Shown here one piece after another: positions 25,894 to 33,320 of a stretch of DNA of 64,000 bases; positions within the stretch are counted from its first letter, which is position 1; each line of letters opens with the position of its first letter. The notes beneath the pieces were generated by a model. That model saw only the letters and a list, made by a program, of their open reading frames with translations, was not told the DNA's origin and made no database searches. The stretch spans positions 22,469-86,468 of the forward strand of contig JAFYLU010000041.1 in NCBI GenBank assembly GCA_017550025.1, written 5' to 3'. This stretch comes from Bacteroidales bacterium. Lineage in GTDB: Bacteria > Bacteroidota > Bacteroidia > Bacteroidales > UBA932. A program made the position numbers and the translations under genes.

Positions 25894-26481
25894 TTAGAAT
25901 AGGAAAACGAGATTGACTGCCGCCTTGGTAGGGCCCACGTAGTGGTGGATGTTGCTGTCGATGCGCTGTCCGCATCCGGTGCATGCGAATGTGTCATAGT
26001 CAAGACAGATGTAGCCTAAACCGGCTTCAAGCTCAAGGTTCATATGGCGGGAAAGCATGAATGCGAAGCCATATGCGACTCCGGCACCATAGGCGTAGCC
26101 CTGGTATCGGTTGTCTGACAGACGGGAGAAGTCCGTTCCAATAAAAGACAGATTGTTATCTATATTGCCGATATTGAATGCCGCACCGATAAGATGCGTG
26201 CCGATGAAATGGCGTGAGAATCTGTCGCAGAACCAATAGCGGGCCTCGGGCTGAACCATCCAATGTTTCCATTTGGTGTGGTCGTCCTTGCTCCATGCAT
26301 TCAGGTTGCCTGAAAGGTCAAGAGTCCATTTGGGAGCCAGTCCGACTTCCAATCCTGCATTTATTGTTGCTGTTGCATCATATATCAGGTTTGTCTTCAC
26401 AGCAACATTCTGTGCCTGCGTTTTAACCGCCCCTAACGTAAAGAAAAGGGCAATCAGGCAAAGAGTAACTTTGTATTTCAT
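25894..26481 (-). CDS. DUF3575-type outer-membrane protein, first gene of the fimbrial operon
   Basis: The 195-residue product has a signal peptide (MKYKVTLCLIALFFTLGAVKTQA, cleavage near QNV) and typical DUF3575 sequence: VAVKTNLIYDATATINAGLEVGLAPKWTLDLSGNLNAW, WMVQPEARYWFCDRF, HFIGTHLIGAAFN. It is a small eight-strand-like outer-membrane barrel ending in LVFLF. Eleven bases separate it from the DUF3868 gene, its usual partner. It follows the promoter and C10 tract at 26543-26585, so all operon genes probably depend on this start. Function in fimbria biogenesis is inferred from context. Confidence 0.88.
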   Translation of the reverse strand: MKYKVTLCLIALFFTLGAVKTQAQNVAVKTNLIYDATATINAGLEVGLAPKWTLDLSGNLNAWSKDDHTKWKHWMVQPEARYWFCDRFSRHFIGTHLIGAAFNIGNIDNNLSFIGTDFSRLSDNRYQGYAYGAGVAYGFAFMLSRHMNLELEAGLGYICLDYDTFACTGCGQRIDSNIHHYVGPTKAAVNLVFLF

Positions 26482-26542
26482 TATTATCTCAATTTGGCCG
26501 GGTGGGTTCGGTGAATCAGTGTGCGCCCACTCATAGAATATG

Positions 26543-26550
26543 CAAATATA
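26543..26550 (-). promoter_or_regulatory. -7 box (TATATTTG) of the fimbrial operon
   Basis: TATATTTG on the minus strand is a perfect TAnnTTTG match, 61 bases upstream of the first fimbrial ATG. The upstream 25 bases are AT-rich (TTTAAATTAATTTAATTAC) and end at a run of ten G on this strand; no canonical -33 TTTG is present. Confidence 0.6.
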
Positions 26551-26575
26551 GTAATTAAATTAATTTAAATACTTA

Positions 26576-26585
26576 CCCCCCCCCC
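26576..26585. repeat. Homopolymer C10 (G10 on the minus strand) beside the fimbrial promoter
   Basis: Ten consecutive C are followed 9 bases later by a further C5 at 26595-26599. The tract ends 25 bases upstream of the -7 box, close to the -33 position. In Bordetella fim and Neisseria porA promoters, length change of such tracts by slipped-strand mispairing alters promoter strength; the same role is inferred here. Confidence 0.7.
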
Positions 26586-26694
26586 TTAAAAATCGCCCCC
26601 AAAGTACATTCTTTTCGCGATTTGGATAATCAGGACGATGCTGCGGCATCACAAATAAGTTGTCGTCAAAGAAAAGGCTATTTAGTCAGCGACG

Positions 26695-26874
26695 ATGGCT
26701 AAAAACAGGATAATTACACGGATTTTAAGGATCGTCGTCAAAAAATCAGGCATTTCTTGGGCGAGAATGAAATCGCACTTCCGCAACATCCTGAAGTTCG
26801 ATGCACTGCAGCTGATAATGGCCGGACAGTTCTTCATCGTATCTGAAATAGTTACGTCATGTCAGGGATGTTGA
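26695..26874 (+). CDS. Possible small basic protein (59 residues), unsupported
   Basis: The frame begins ATG GCT AAA AAC and encodes a basic N-terminal half (MAKNRIITRILRIVVKK) followed by a hydrophobic stretch (ALQLIMAGQFFIVSEIV) and CQGC at the end. No homologous family was recognised and no promoter or ribosome site supports it. It may be a chance frame or a gene remnant in the divergent spacer. Confidence 0.2.
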   Translation: MAKNRIITRILRIVVKKSGISWARMKSHFRNILKFDALQLIMAGQFFIVSEIVTSCQGC

Positions 26875-26937
26875 GTGTAAACAGGAATATTGATGCCATA
26901 TTTTTCATAAATTTGAATATGAAAATGATATATTACA

Positions 26938-26945
26938 TATCTTTG
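26938..26945 (+). promoter_or_regulatory. -7 box (TATCTTTG) of the 27011 gene
   Basis: TATCTTTG matches TAnnTTTG; a TTTG lies at 26912-26915, 22 bases upstream, close to the -33 spacing. The leader would be about 60 bases. Confidence 0.55.
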
Positions 26946-27010
26946 AAAAATATATCAACTGATACGGAGAATAATTTATCCGCTGGATTTCACTATAAAT
27001 TCCTCTGAAT

Positions 27011-28030
27011 ATGTTAGTATGTCTTTGCATAATTGCCGGTCTTATACTGGCCCTTATACCGCATATTCTCTGGTTTCTTGGTTGGATAGGCTGCAGGATT
27101 GCAGGTGTCAGCCTGCCATACAGCTGTTTTGGATTAGCAGCTCTGACTATTGTAATCCTGTTCTGGTGCACACTTGCATACGGTTATTTCATAGGCAGGT
27201 GGAAGGTGGAGTCTGTTGCCATAGAATATGCGCATAAGGATATCCCTGAAGCTTTCGACGGATTCAAGATCGTGCACATATCTGACCTGCATCTGTCAAC
27301 TTTTGACGACTCTCCGGAGCGGCTCAACACCTTCATCGATGAGATTAACCGCCACTCCCCTGACCTGGTCTGCTTTACGGGAGACATGGTCACAGTCGGA
27401 AGAAGCGAAGCTGAACCCTATACTGACATTCTGAAGAATATATCTTCCGGACACGGGGTCCTTTCAGTGCTTGGAAATCACGACTTTATGATCTATGGGT
27501 TCAATCCACGAGATGACAGGGACAAGGCTGTCGAAGACCTTGCCGAATATCAGGAAGATGTCCTTGGATGGAATCTCCTCCGGAACGAAAGCGCAGTCAT
27601 AGAGGCAGAAGACGGCTCCATCATCACTTTCCTTGGGGTGGACAATGCTAATTTCGACAACCAGGGCTTCCGGACCATCCATAAGGGAGACCTGAAGAAA
27701 GCCATGGATGGAACTGACGGATTCAGGATACTTCTGTCTCATGATCCGAGTCATTGGAGAGCGGAGGTCCTTCCTGCAACAGACATTCCCCTGACACTTT
27801 CAGGACACACCCATAGCGCGCAGATCAGGATCTTGGGCTGGACACCTGCAGAATGGTCTTTCAAGGAGACAGCAGGCAGATATGACAATGAGGAACAGAC
27901 CCTGTACATCAATACTGGCCTCGGATGCACGGCTCCGTTCCGTCTTGGCGTGAATCCAGAAGTGACAGTAATAACCCTCCGCTCTGCAGGTAATTGCGAA
28001 AAAAAGGAAAAAGTTTTCAACAAAATGTAG
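27011..28030 (+). CDS. Integral-membrane metallophosphoesterase (YkuE/YaeI-like)
   Basis: The 339-residue product has two hydrophobic segments (about 2-26 and 38-62) and then a complete metallophosphoesterase domain: SDLHLS (91-96), GDM (124-126), GNHD (155-158), LSHDP near 240 and SGHTH near 265. Family relatives (YkuE, YaeI) act on phospholipid or UDP-sugar pyrophosphate bonds at the membrane; the substrate here is unknown. The gene has its own promoter and ends 55 bases before the tRNA gene. Start chosen at the first ATG after the promoter, which begins the first membrane helix. Confidence 0.85.
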   Translation: MLVCLCIIAGLILALIPHILWFLGWIGCRIAGVSLPYSCFGLAALTIVILFWCTLAYGYFIGRWKVESVAIEYAHKDIPEAFDGFKIVHISDLHLSTFDDSPERLNTFIDEINRHSPDLVCFTGDMVTVGRSEAEPYTDILKNISSGHGVLSVLGNHDFMIYGFNPRDDRDKAVEDLAEYQEDVLGWNLLRNESAVIEAEDGSIITFLGVDNANFDNQGFRTIHKGDLKKAMDGTDGFRILLSHDPSHWRAEVLPATDIPLTLSGHTHSAQIRILGWTPAEWSFKETAGRYDNEEQTLYINTGLGCTAPFRLGVNPEVTVITLRSAGNCEKKEKVFNKM

Positions 28031-28049
28031 GAGTTGTCGGAAAAAGTCG

Positions 28050-28057
28050 TATATTTG
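28050..28057 (+). promoter_or_regulatory. -7 box (TATATTTG) of the tRNA-Thr gene
   Basis: TATATTTG lies 28 bases before the tRNA 5' end and matches TAnnTTTG. No clear -33 TTTG at the standard distance was seen. Confidence 0.6.
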
Positions 28058-28085
28058 CACTCCCTTTTTAAAAGGAAGCACAATT

Positions 28086-28159
28086 GCCGATGTAGCTCAG
28101 TTGGCCAGAGCACGTGATTTGTAATCTCGGGGTCGTGGGTTCGACTCCCTCCATCGGCT
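28086..28159 (+). tRNA. tRNA-Thr (anticodon TGT)
   Basis: The 74-base gene folds as a cloverleaf: acceptor GCCGATG/CATCGGC, D-stem GCTC/GAGC, anticodon stem CGTGA/TCTCG with loop TTTGTAA (anticodon TGT at 28120-28122), variable loop GGGTC, and T-arm GTGGG-TTCGACT-CCCTC. A T-T mismatch occurs once in the anticodon stem and once in the T-stem; the overall fold is otherwise intact. CCA is not encoded. It decodes ACA/ACN threonine codons. Confidence 0.93.
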
Positions 28160-28162
28160 CTT

Positions 28163-28197
28163 AAAAGTCTTAAAGTTCAACACTTTAAGACTTTTTT
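28163..28197 (+). terminator. Intrinsic terminator after tRNA-Thr
   Basis: Perfect 13-base arms AAAAGTCTTAAAG (28163-28175) and CTTTAAGACTTTT (28183-28195) with a 7-base loop are followed by further T. It lies 4 bases after the tRNA. Confidence 0.9.
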
Positions 28198-28276
28198 CTT
28201 TTCAGATAAATTCTTAATCCCCCTCCAATTCCCACAGATCGTGGCCGCTTTGCTTGACTAATTCAGATAAAAAGTT

Positions 28277-28284
28277 TATTTTTG
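28277..28284 (+). promoter_or_regulatory. -7 box (TATTTTTG) of the kdu operon
   Basis: TATTTTTG matches TAnnTTTG; transcription would start near 28291, directly before the palindrome at 28297-28310. A TTTG at 28249-28252 is a loosely spaced -33 candidate. Confidence 0.5.
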
Positions 28285-28296
28285 TTTGATATATGC

Positions 28297-28310
28297 GTAC
28301 GCGCGCGTAC
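28297..28310. promoter_or_regulatory. Perfect palindrome GTACGCGCGCGTAC, candidate operator of the kdu operon
   Basis: A 14-base perfect palindrome flanked by ATGC and ACGCAT lies just after the predicted start of transcription and 50 bases before the kduD ATG. Position and symmetry suit a dimeric repressor (LacI or GntR type). No such repressor gene is adjacent, and the motif was not noticed elsewhere in the window. Confidence 0.5.
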
Positions 28311-28360
28311 ACGCATGAATTCAGGCTGACTACAATAATTAATAAACAACTGACTGTATT

Positions 28361-29155
28361 ATGGTAAACTTTTCACTTGAAGGTAAGGTGGCTCTCGTGA
28401 CTGGTGCTGCCTACGGAATCGGATTTGCTATGGCCCGTGCTCTCGCAGAGGCAGGGGCCAGGATTGCATTCAACTGCCGCTCACAGGCTAACATGGATAA
28501 GGCCCTTGAGGATTACAAGGCTATCGGCATTGATGCAAAAGGCTATATCTGCGACTGCACTGATGAGGAAGGCGTAAAGGCGATGGTTGCTGACATCGAG
28601 AAGAATCTAGGTCCCGTCGACATCCTTGTAAACAATGCAGGTATCATCAAGCGTATCCCGATGCATGAGATGCAGGCAGATGAGTTCCGTCAGGTGATTG
28701 ACATCGACCTTATCGCACCATACATATGCGCAAAAGCTGTCCTTCCCGGAATGATGGAAAGAAGAGCCGGCAAGATCATCAATGTATGCTCCATGATGTC
28801 AGAGCTCGGTCGCGAGACAGTTTCTGCATACGCTGCAGCAAAGGGCGGTCTCAAGATGCTCACAAAGAACATCGCTTCAGAATATGGCGCATACAACATC
28901 CAGTGTAACGGTATCGGACCCGGATACATCGCAACCCCACAGACAGCTCCCCTTCGCGAGCGTCAGCCGGACGGCAGCCGTCATCCATTCGATTCCTTCA
29001 TCGTAGCAAAGACTCCGGCAGAACGTTGGGGAAATCCGGAGGACCTTATGGGACCTGTAGTATTCCTTGCTTCTAACGCTTCGGACTTCGTGAACGGCCA
29101 CGTTCTCTATGTAGACGGCGGTATCCTCGCCTACATCGGAAAACAGCCTAAATAG
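28361..29155 (+). CDS. kduD: 2-deoxy-D-gluconate 3-/2-dehydro-3-deoxy-D-gluconate 5-dehydrogenase (KduD-type SDR)
   Basis: The 264-residue short-chain dehydrogenase has TGAAYGIG (cofactor binding), NNAG, and the Ser-Tyr-Lys catalytic set (CSMMSELGRETVSAYAAAKGG). In the 5-keto-4-deoxyuronate pathway KduD reduces 3-deoxy-D-glycero-2,5-hexodiulosonate to 2-keto-3-deoxygluconate (KDG) with NAD(P)H in the cytoplasm. Related gluconate 5-dehydrogenases look similar, but the neighbours kduI, kdgK and eda decide for KduD. It is the first gene of the plus-strand operon behind the palindromic operator. The next gene begins 8 bases after its stop. Confidence 0.88.
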   Translation: MVNFSLEGKVALVTGAAYGIGFAMARALAEAGARIAFNCRSQANMDKALEDYKAIGIDAKGYICDCTDEEGVKAMVADIEKNLGPVDILVNNAGIIKRIPMHEMQADEFRQVIDIDLIAPYICAKAVLPGMMERRAGKIINVCSMMSELGRETVSAYAAAKGGLKMLTKNIASEYGAYNIQCNGIGPGYIATPQTAPLRERQPDGSRHPFDSFIVAKTPAERWGNPEDLMGPVVFLASNASDFVNGHVLYVDGGILAYIGKQPK

Positions 29156-29163
29156 TTTCCCTT

Positions 29164-30579
29164 ATGGAACAGATATTCAGCTATATCATCGGTCTGGGCG
29201 CAGCTGTGATGATGCCAATCATATTCACTGTTCTCGGCGTCTGCATCGGTGTCAAATTCAGCAAGGCCCTCAAGAGCGGTCTTCTGGTCGGAGTGGGATT
29301 CGTGGGACTTTCGGTGATCACTTCCCTGCTCACCAGCACTATCGGTCCTGCCTTGAGCAGGGTTGTAGAGATCTACGGACTGCAGCTGAAGGTCTTCGAC
29401 ATGGGATGGCCTGCTGCCGCATCGGTAGCATACAACACCTCTGTAGGTGCCTTCATCATCCCTGTATGTCTCGGAGTGAATATCCTCATGCTCCTGACAA
29501 GAACTACAAGGACAGTGAACATCGACCTTTGGAACTATTGGCATTTCGCATTCATAGGTGCTGTCGTATATTTTGCATCGGACAATATCTGGTGGGGATT
29601 CTTTGCAGCGGTGATCTGCTACATCATCACTCTCGTTCTTGCAGACTATACAGCGGAAAAATTCCAGAAATTTTATAACGGAATGGAAGGCATTTCCATT
29701 CCACAGCCCTTCTGCCAGGGCTTTGTTCCTTTTGCAGTGGTCATCAACAAGGGATTGGACAAGATTCCGGGAATGGACAAGCTCGAGATTGACTCGGAAG
29801 GCATGAAGAAGAAGTTCGGTCTTCTCGGTGAACCTCTGTTCCTCGGCATCCTCGTCGGAATCATCATCGGAGCACTTTCATGCGAGAGCTGGAAGGAGGT
29901 CGTGGACAAGATTCCTTATATCCTCGGGGCAGGCATCAAGATGGGAGCCGTGATGGAGCTTATCCCACGCATCACTTCCCTCTTCATCGAGGGCCTCAAA
30001 CCTATCTCGGAGGCTACACGCGATCTTATCAACAGGAAGTTCAAGGGAGCAAAAGGTCTGAACATCGGCATGAGCCCTGCTCTTGTCATCGGCCACCCTA
30101 CAACCCTGGTGGTTTCCCTCCTTCTCATCCCTGTCACACTCATACTGGCTGTAGTGCTTCCAGGCAATGAATTCCTTCCGCTTGCTTCGCTCGCCGGAAT
30201 GTTCTACATATTTCCGCTCATCCTCCCTATCACGAAGGGAAATGTGGTGAGGACCTTCATCATCGGACTTGTAGTGCTCCTCATCGGGCTGTATTTCGTG
30301 ACCGACCTTGCTCCGTTCTTCACTCTTGCAGCTCACGACGTGTTTGCAGCGACAGGAGATGCGGCAGTGGCCATACCTGAAGGATTCGAAGGCGGTTCGC
30401 TTGACTTCGCATCAAGTCCGCTTGCCTGGGTAATCTTCCACCTTTCATATTCACTCAAGTGGATCGGCGTGGCAGTGCTCGTGCTCGGCACAATGTTCCT
30501 CATGTACCTTAACCGCAGAGCCATCATCAGGATGCAGAAGGCGGCTGAAACCGAAACGACAGAAACAGAAAACAAATAA
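29164..30579 (+). CDS. Orphan PTS EIIC component of the galactitol (GatC) family
   Basis: The 471-residue integral-membrane protein has about ten to twelve hydrophobic segments and GatC-type sequence (AAVMMPIIFTVLGVCIGVKF, MGWPAAASVAYNTSVGAFIIP, KMGAVMELIPRI, MSPALVIGHPTTL). No EIIA, EIIB, HPr or EI gene lies in the window, and Bacteroidota generally lack a full sugar PTS. The C-terminus is a short Thr/Glu-rich tail, not a fused EIIB. It may work as a facilitator or secondary transporter for the deoxyuronate that the next gene product (exported KduI) makes, feeding KduD. Family assignment is firm; transport mode and substrate are inference. Confidence 0.82.
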   Translation: MEQIFSYIIGLGAAVMMPIIFTVLGVCIGVKFSKALKSGLLVGVGFVGLSVITSLLTSTIGPALSRVVEIYGLQLKVFDMGWPAAASVAYNTSVGAFIIPVCLGVNILMLLTRTTRTVNIDLWNYWHFAFIGAVVYFASDNIWWGFFAAVICYIITLVLADYTAEKFQKFYNGMEGISIPQPFCQGFVPFAVVINKGLDKIPGMDKLEIDSEGMKKKFGLLGEPLFLGILVGIIIGALSCESWKEVVDKIPYILGAGIKMGAVMELIPRITSLFIEGLKPISEATRDLINRKFKGAKGLNIGMSPALVIGHPTTLVVSLLLIPVTLILAVVLPGNEFLPLASLAGMFYIFPLILPITKGNVVRTFIIGLVVLLIGLYFVTDLAPFFTLAAHDVFAATGDAAVAIPEGFEGGSLDFASSPLAWVIFHLSYSLKWIGVAVLVLGTMFLMYLNRRAIIRMQKAAETETTETENK

Positions 30580-30582
30580 GAT

Positions 30583-31524
30583 ATGAAGAAGATCTTTACT
30601 ATGGCAGCATGCTGCCTCTTCGCTGTTGCAGCTCATGCACAGCTTAACTACACAGTTCAGACCGCTTGTCATCCCGATGATGTCAAGGGATATGACACAG
30701 AGCGTCTGCGCCGTGCATTCCTCATGGAGAAGGTCATGTCTCCTGATGAAATCAACCTCACCTACACTCTTTATGACCGTCTTATCTATGGTGGTGTAAT
30801 GCCGGTAAATCAGGTTCTGAAGCTTGAGACTTTCGATGAGCTCAAGGCAGAGCATTTTCTTGACAGACGTGAACTCGGAGTAATCAACGTCGGAGGCGAA
30901 GGAATCGTAACCGTCGATGGCAAGGAATATCCGATGAAATTCAAGGAAGGTCTGTATGTGGGTTGCGGAAACAAGGAAGTTACTTTCAAGAGCATAGACC
31001 CTGAAAATCCGGCAAAGTTCTATATCAATTCCACACCGGCTTACAAGGAATATGTGAATCAGCTCATCACCACTGACCAGAATGCCGATCCCAAGAAGTA
31101 TGCGATCGCAAAGTCCGACAAGTATGGCAAGATGGAGGACAGCAATGACCGCGTGGTCAATCAGCTCATCGTAAGTTCAGTGCTCGGCAAGAGAAAGGGC
31201 GGCGGAACAAACCAGCTTCAGATGGGACTTACAGAACTCAAGCCTGGATCGGTATGGAATACCATGCCTGCTCATACACATACTCGTCGTATGGAGGCTT
31301 ATTTCTACTTCAATTTACCACAGGGCAACGCTGTCTGTCACCTTATGGGTGAGCCGAAGGAGCAGCGCCTCGTATGGATGCATAACGAGCAGGCGATTAC
31401 TTCGCCGGAGTGGTCAATCCATGCTGCCGCAGGAACAAGCAACTACATGTTCATCTGGGGTATGGGAGGCGAGAACCTTAACTATGGCGACAAGGACGAG
31501 ATCCCTTACACTGAAATGAGATAA
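30583..31524 (+). CDS. kduI: 5-dehydro-4-deoxy-D-glucuronate isomerase with signal peptide (periplasmic KduI)
   Basis: The 313-residue product carries an N-terminal signal peptide ([19 protein letters not shown], cleavage before QLNYT) ahead of a full-length KduI. Metal-ligand motif [13 protein letters not shown] and the [13 protein letters not shown] segment are present, so the enzyme should be active. KduI converts 5-keto-4-deoxyuronate to 3-deoxy-D-glycero-2,5-hexodiulosonate. A second copy at 35364 lacks the signal and begins at the homologous [14 protein letters not shown]. Export implies isomerisation in the periplasm, where GH105/PL1 products are released, followed by uptake perhaps through the upstream EIIC. 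The gap to EIIC is 3 bases. Confidence 0.9.
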   Translation: MKKIFTMAACCLFAVAAHAQLNYTVQTACHPDDVKGYDTERLRRAFLMEKVMSPDEINLTYTLYDRLIYGGVMPVNQVLKLETFDELKAEHFLDRRELGVINVGGEGIVTVDGKEYPMKFKEGLYVGCGNKEVTFKSIDPENPAKFYINSTPAYKEYVNQLITTDQNADPKKYAIAKSDKYGKMEDSNDRVVNQLIVSSVLGKRKGGGTNQLQMGLTELKPGSVWNTMPAHTHTRRMEAYFYFNLPQGNAVCHLMGEPKEQRLVWMHNEQAITSPEWSIHAAAGTSNYMFIWGMGGENLNYGDKDEIPYTEMR

Positions 31525-31547
31525 TACGAAATCAGATAATAACGTCA

Positions 31548-31566
31548 TCCCCGGCTCGACCGGGGA
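31548..31566. repeat. Dispersed palindrome TCCCCGG-N5-CCGGGGA, copy 2
   Basis: This copy is identical to that at 1839-1857, loop and trailing TCT included, and is preceded by CGTCA. It lies in the 57-base spacer between kduI and kdgK. No T-run follows, so it may only partly affect read-through into kdgK-eda. Confidence 0.6.
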
Positions 31567-31581
31567 TCTAACACAAACCAT

Positions 31582-32622
31582 ATGGCAAAAGTAATTACAT
31601 TCGGAGAAATCATGCTGCGCCTGGCAACTCCCGGATATCTTAGATTCAATCAGGCAAAACAGTTTGAGGCTACTTTCGGTGGTGGTGAGGCTAACGTAGC
31701 CGTATCACTCGCCAACTACGGCCTTGAGGCTGAATTCGTGACCCGTTTCCCAAAGAACGATATCGCAGAAAGCTGCATCAAGGACCTCCACAGCTATGGT
31801 GTAGGCACAAAGTACTGTGTCTTCGGCGGCGAGCGTCTCGGTATCTACTTCCTTGAGACAGGTGCCGTTGCACGTCCAAGCAAGGTTGTTTATGACCGAG
31901 CACACTCCTCTATCGCAACAATCGAGAAAGGTATGATAGACTGGGAGAAAGTATTCGAGGGTGCTGACTGGTTCCACTGGACAGGTATCACACCTGCCAT
32001 CAGCCAGGGTGCTGCTGATGTTTGTCTGGAGGCTATTCAGGCTGCAAACCGTCTTGGTGTCAAAGTCTCATGCGACCTTAACTACCGCAAGAATCTCTGG
32101 AAATACGGCAAGACAGCTTCAGAGGTCATGCCTGAGCTCGTTGCCGGTTGCGACGTCATTCTCGGCAATGAGGAGGATGCAGAAAAGGTATTCGGCATCA
32201 AGCCTGAAGGATTCGATGTGACCGCTACTCACGGTGAGGTGAACGCAGCAGAGTTTGAGAGCGTATGTACTCAACTCATGTCTAAGTTCCCACGTGCACA
32301 GAAGGTAATCATCACTCTCCGTGGTTCCATCAACGCAAACCACAACACATGGGGCGGTGTTCTTTACAGCAACGGCACACTCTACCAGTCTCCACGCTAC
32401 AACATCACTCATATCGTTGACCGCGTAGGCGGCGGCGACTCATTCATGGGTGGTCTCATATACGGTCTCATCTCTTATCCGGAGGATGACCAGAGGGCAC
32501 TGAACTTCGCCGTGGCGGCTTCTTGCCTCAAGCATACAATCTACGGCGACTACAATCAGGTAACAGTAGCTGAAGTCGAGAACCTTATGAAGGGTGACGG
32601 CTCCGGCCGAGTATCAAGGTAA
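31582..32622 (+). CDS. kdgK: 2-dehydro-3-deoxygluconokinase
   Basis: The 346-residue PfkB-family sugar kinase shows the N-terminal GEIMLRL and [15 protein letters not shown] motifs and the C-terminal ATP/anion-hole motif [16 protein letters not shown] with the catalytic Asp. It phosphorylates KDG to KDPG in the cytoplasm. All uronate branches of this window (kduD, uxaA, uxuA) meet at its substrate. It is followed after 4 bases by eda, so the two lower-pathway enzymes are coupled. Confidence 0.93.
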   Translation: MAKVITFGEIMLRLATPGYLRFNQAKQFEATFGGGEANVAVSLANYGLEAEFVTRFPKNDIAESCIKDLHSYGVGTKYCVFGGERLGIYFLETGAVARPSKVVYDRAHSSIATIEKGMIDWEKVFEGADWFHWTGITPAISQGAADVCLEAIQAANRLGVKVSCDLNYRKNLWKYGKTASEVMPELVAGCDVILGNEEDAEKVFGIKPEGFDVTATHGEVNAAEFESVCTQLMSKFPRAQKVIITLRGSINANHNTWGGVLYSNGTLYQSPRYNITHIVDRVGGGDSFMGGLIYGLISYPEDDQRALNFAVAASCLKHTIYGDYNQVTVAEVENLMKGDGSGRVSR

Positions 32623-32626
32623 CATT

Positions 32627-33292
32627 ATGGCAAAATATAGCAAACAACAGGTAATAGCGGCAATGAAGGAGACAGGAATGGTTCCTGTCTTCTACCATTC
32701 CGACCTTGAGACTGCCAAGGCAGTCGTGAAGGCATGCTACGAAGGTGGCGTGCGAGCTTTCGAATTTACAAACCGCGGTGATTTTGCTCACGAGGTCTTC
32801 GGTGAGCTTGTAAAATATGCCGGAAAGGAGCTCCCTGGAATGATCATGGGTATAGGTTCGGTCGTAGATCCTGCAACTGCAGCCCTCTATCTGCAGCTCG
32901 GAGCTAACTTCGTTGTAGGTCCGCTTTTCAACCCGGAGATCGCTCCTGTCTGCAACCGTCGTCTCGTGCCTTATTGCCCTGGCTGCGGTACTGTATCAGA
33001 GGTGGGCAAGGCGCAGGAACTTGGATGCGACCTCTGCAAGGTCTTCCCCGGCGATGTCCTCGGACCGGCTTTCGTCAAGGGTCTCAAGGCACCTATGCCA
33101 TGGAGTCAGCTTATGGTAACTGGCGGTGTAAAGCCAACTCGCGAAAACCTTGCATCATGGTTTGCTGCTGGCGTGACATGCGTCGGAATGGGCAGCAACC
33201 TCTTCCCGAAGGAGGCTATAGCAGCTCATGACTGGGCAGCCATCACTAAACTTTGCAAAGATGCCCTTGACATCATTCAGGAGATCAGGTAA
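32627..33292 (+). CDS. eda: 2-dehydro-3-deoxy-phosphogluconate (KDPG) aldolase
   Basis: The start at 32627 ([13 protein letters not shown]) is preferred: it lies 4 bases after kdgK and begins the conserved fold, whereas an earlier in-frame ATG overlaps kdgK. The 221-residue class I aldolase shows [11 protein letters not shown] (catalytic Glu), CKVFPGD (Schiff-base Lys) and [12 protein letters not shown]. It splits KDPG into pyruvate and glyceraldehyde-3-phosphate. Last gene of the plus-strand operon, converging with uxuB; only 28 bases separate the two stops. Confidence 0.93.
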   Translation: MAKYSKQQVIAAMKETGMVPVFYHSDLETAKAVVKACYEGGVRAFEFTNRGDFAHEVFGELVKYAGKELPGMIMGIGSVVDPATAALYLQLGANFVVGPLFNPEIAPVCNRRLVPYCPGCGTVSEVGKAQELGCDLCKVFPGDVLGPAFVKGLKAPMPWSQLMVTGGVKPTRENLASWFAAGVTCVGMGSNLFPKEAIAAHDWAAITKLCKDALDIIQEIR

Positions 33293-33320
33293 AGATATGT
33301 AGGTAATACGAAGAAGCTGT

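Larger units (their letters stand above)
26482..27010. other. Divergent intergenic region with two promoters, a C10 tract and a possible small ORF
   Basis: The region separates the fimbrial operon (minus) from the phosphoesterase gene (plus). It holds a minus-strand TATATTTG at 26543-26550, the C10 run at 26576-26585, a plus-strand TATCTTTG at 26938-26945, and a 59-codon frame at 26695-26874. A GTCGTCAAA motif occurs twice (near 26661 and 26731). No hairpin terminator was seen. Confidence 0.6.

Noticed and set aside
26482-26600. Invertible promoter flanked by inverted repeats, as in Bacteroides surface loci
   Set aside because: No long inverted repeat pair brackets the TATATTTG box and no invertase gene is near; the homopolymer tract is the better candidate.
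28086-28159. tRNA-associated integration (att) site
   Set aside because: No direct repeat of the tRNA 3' end and no integrase gene was seen; a strong terminator follows immediately.
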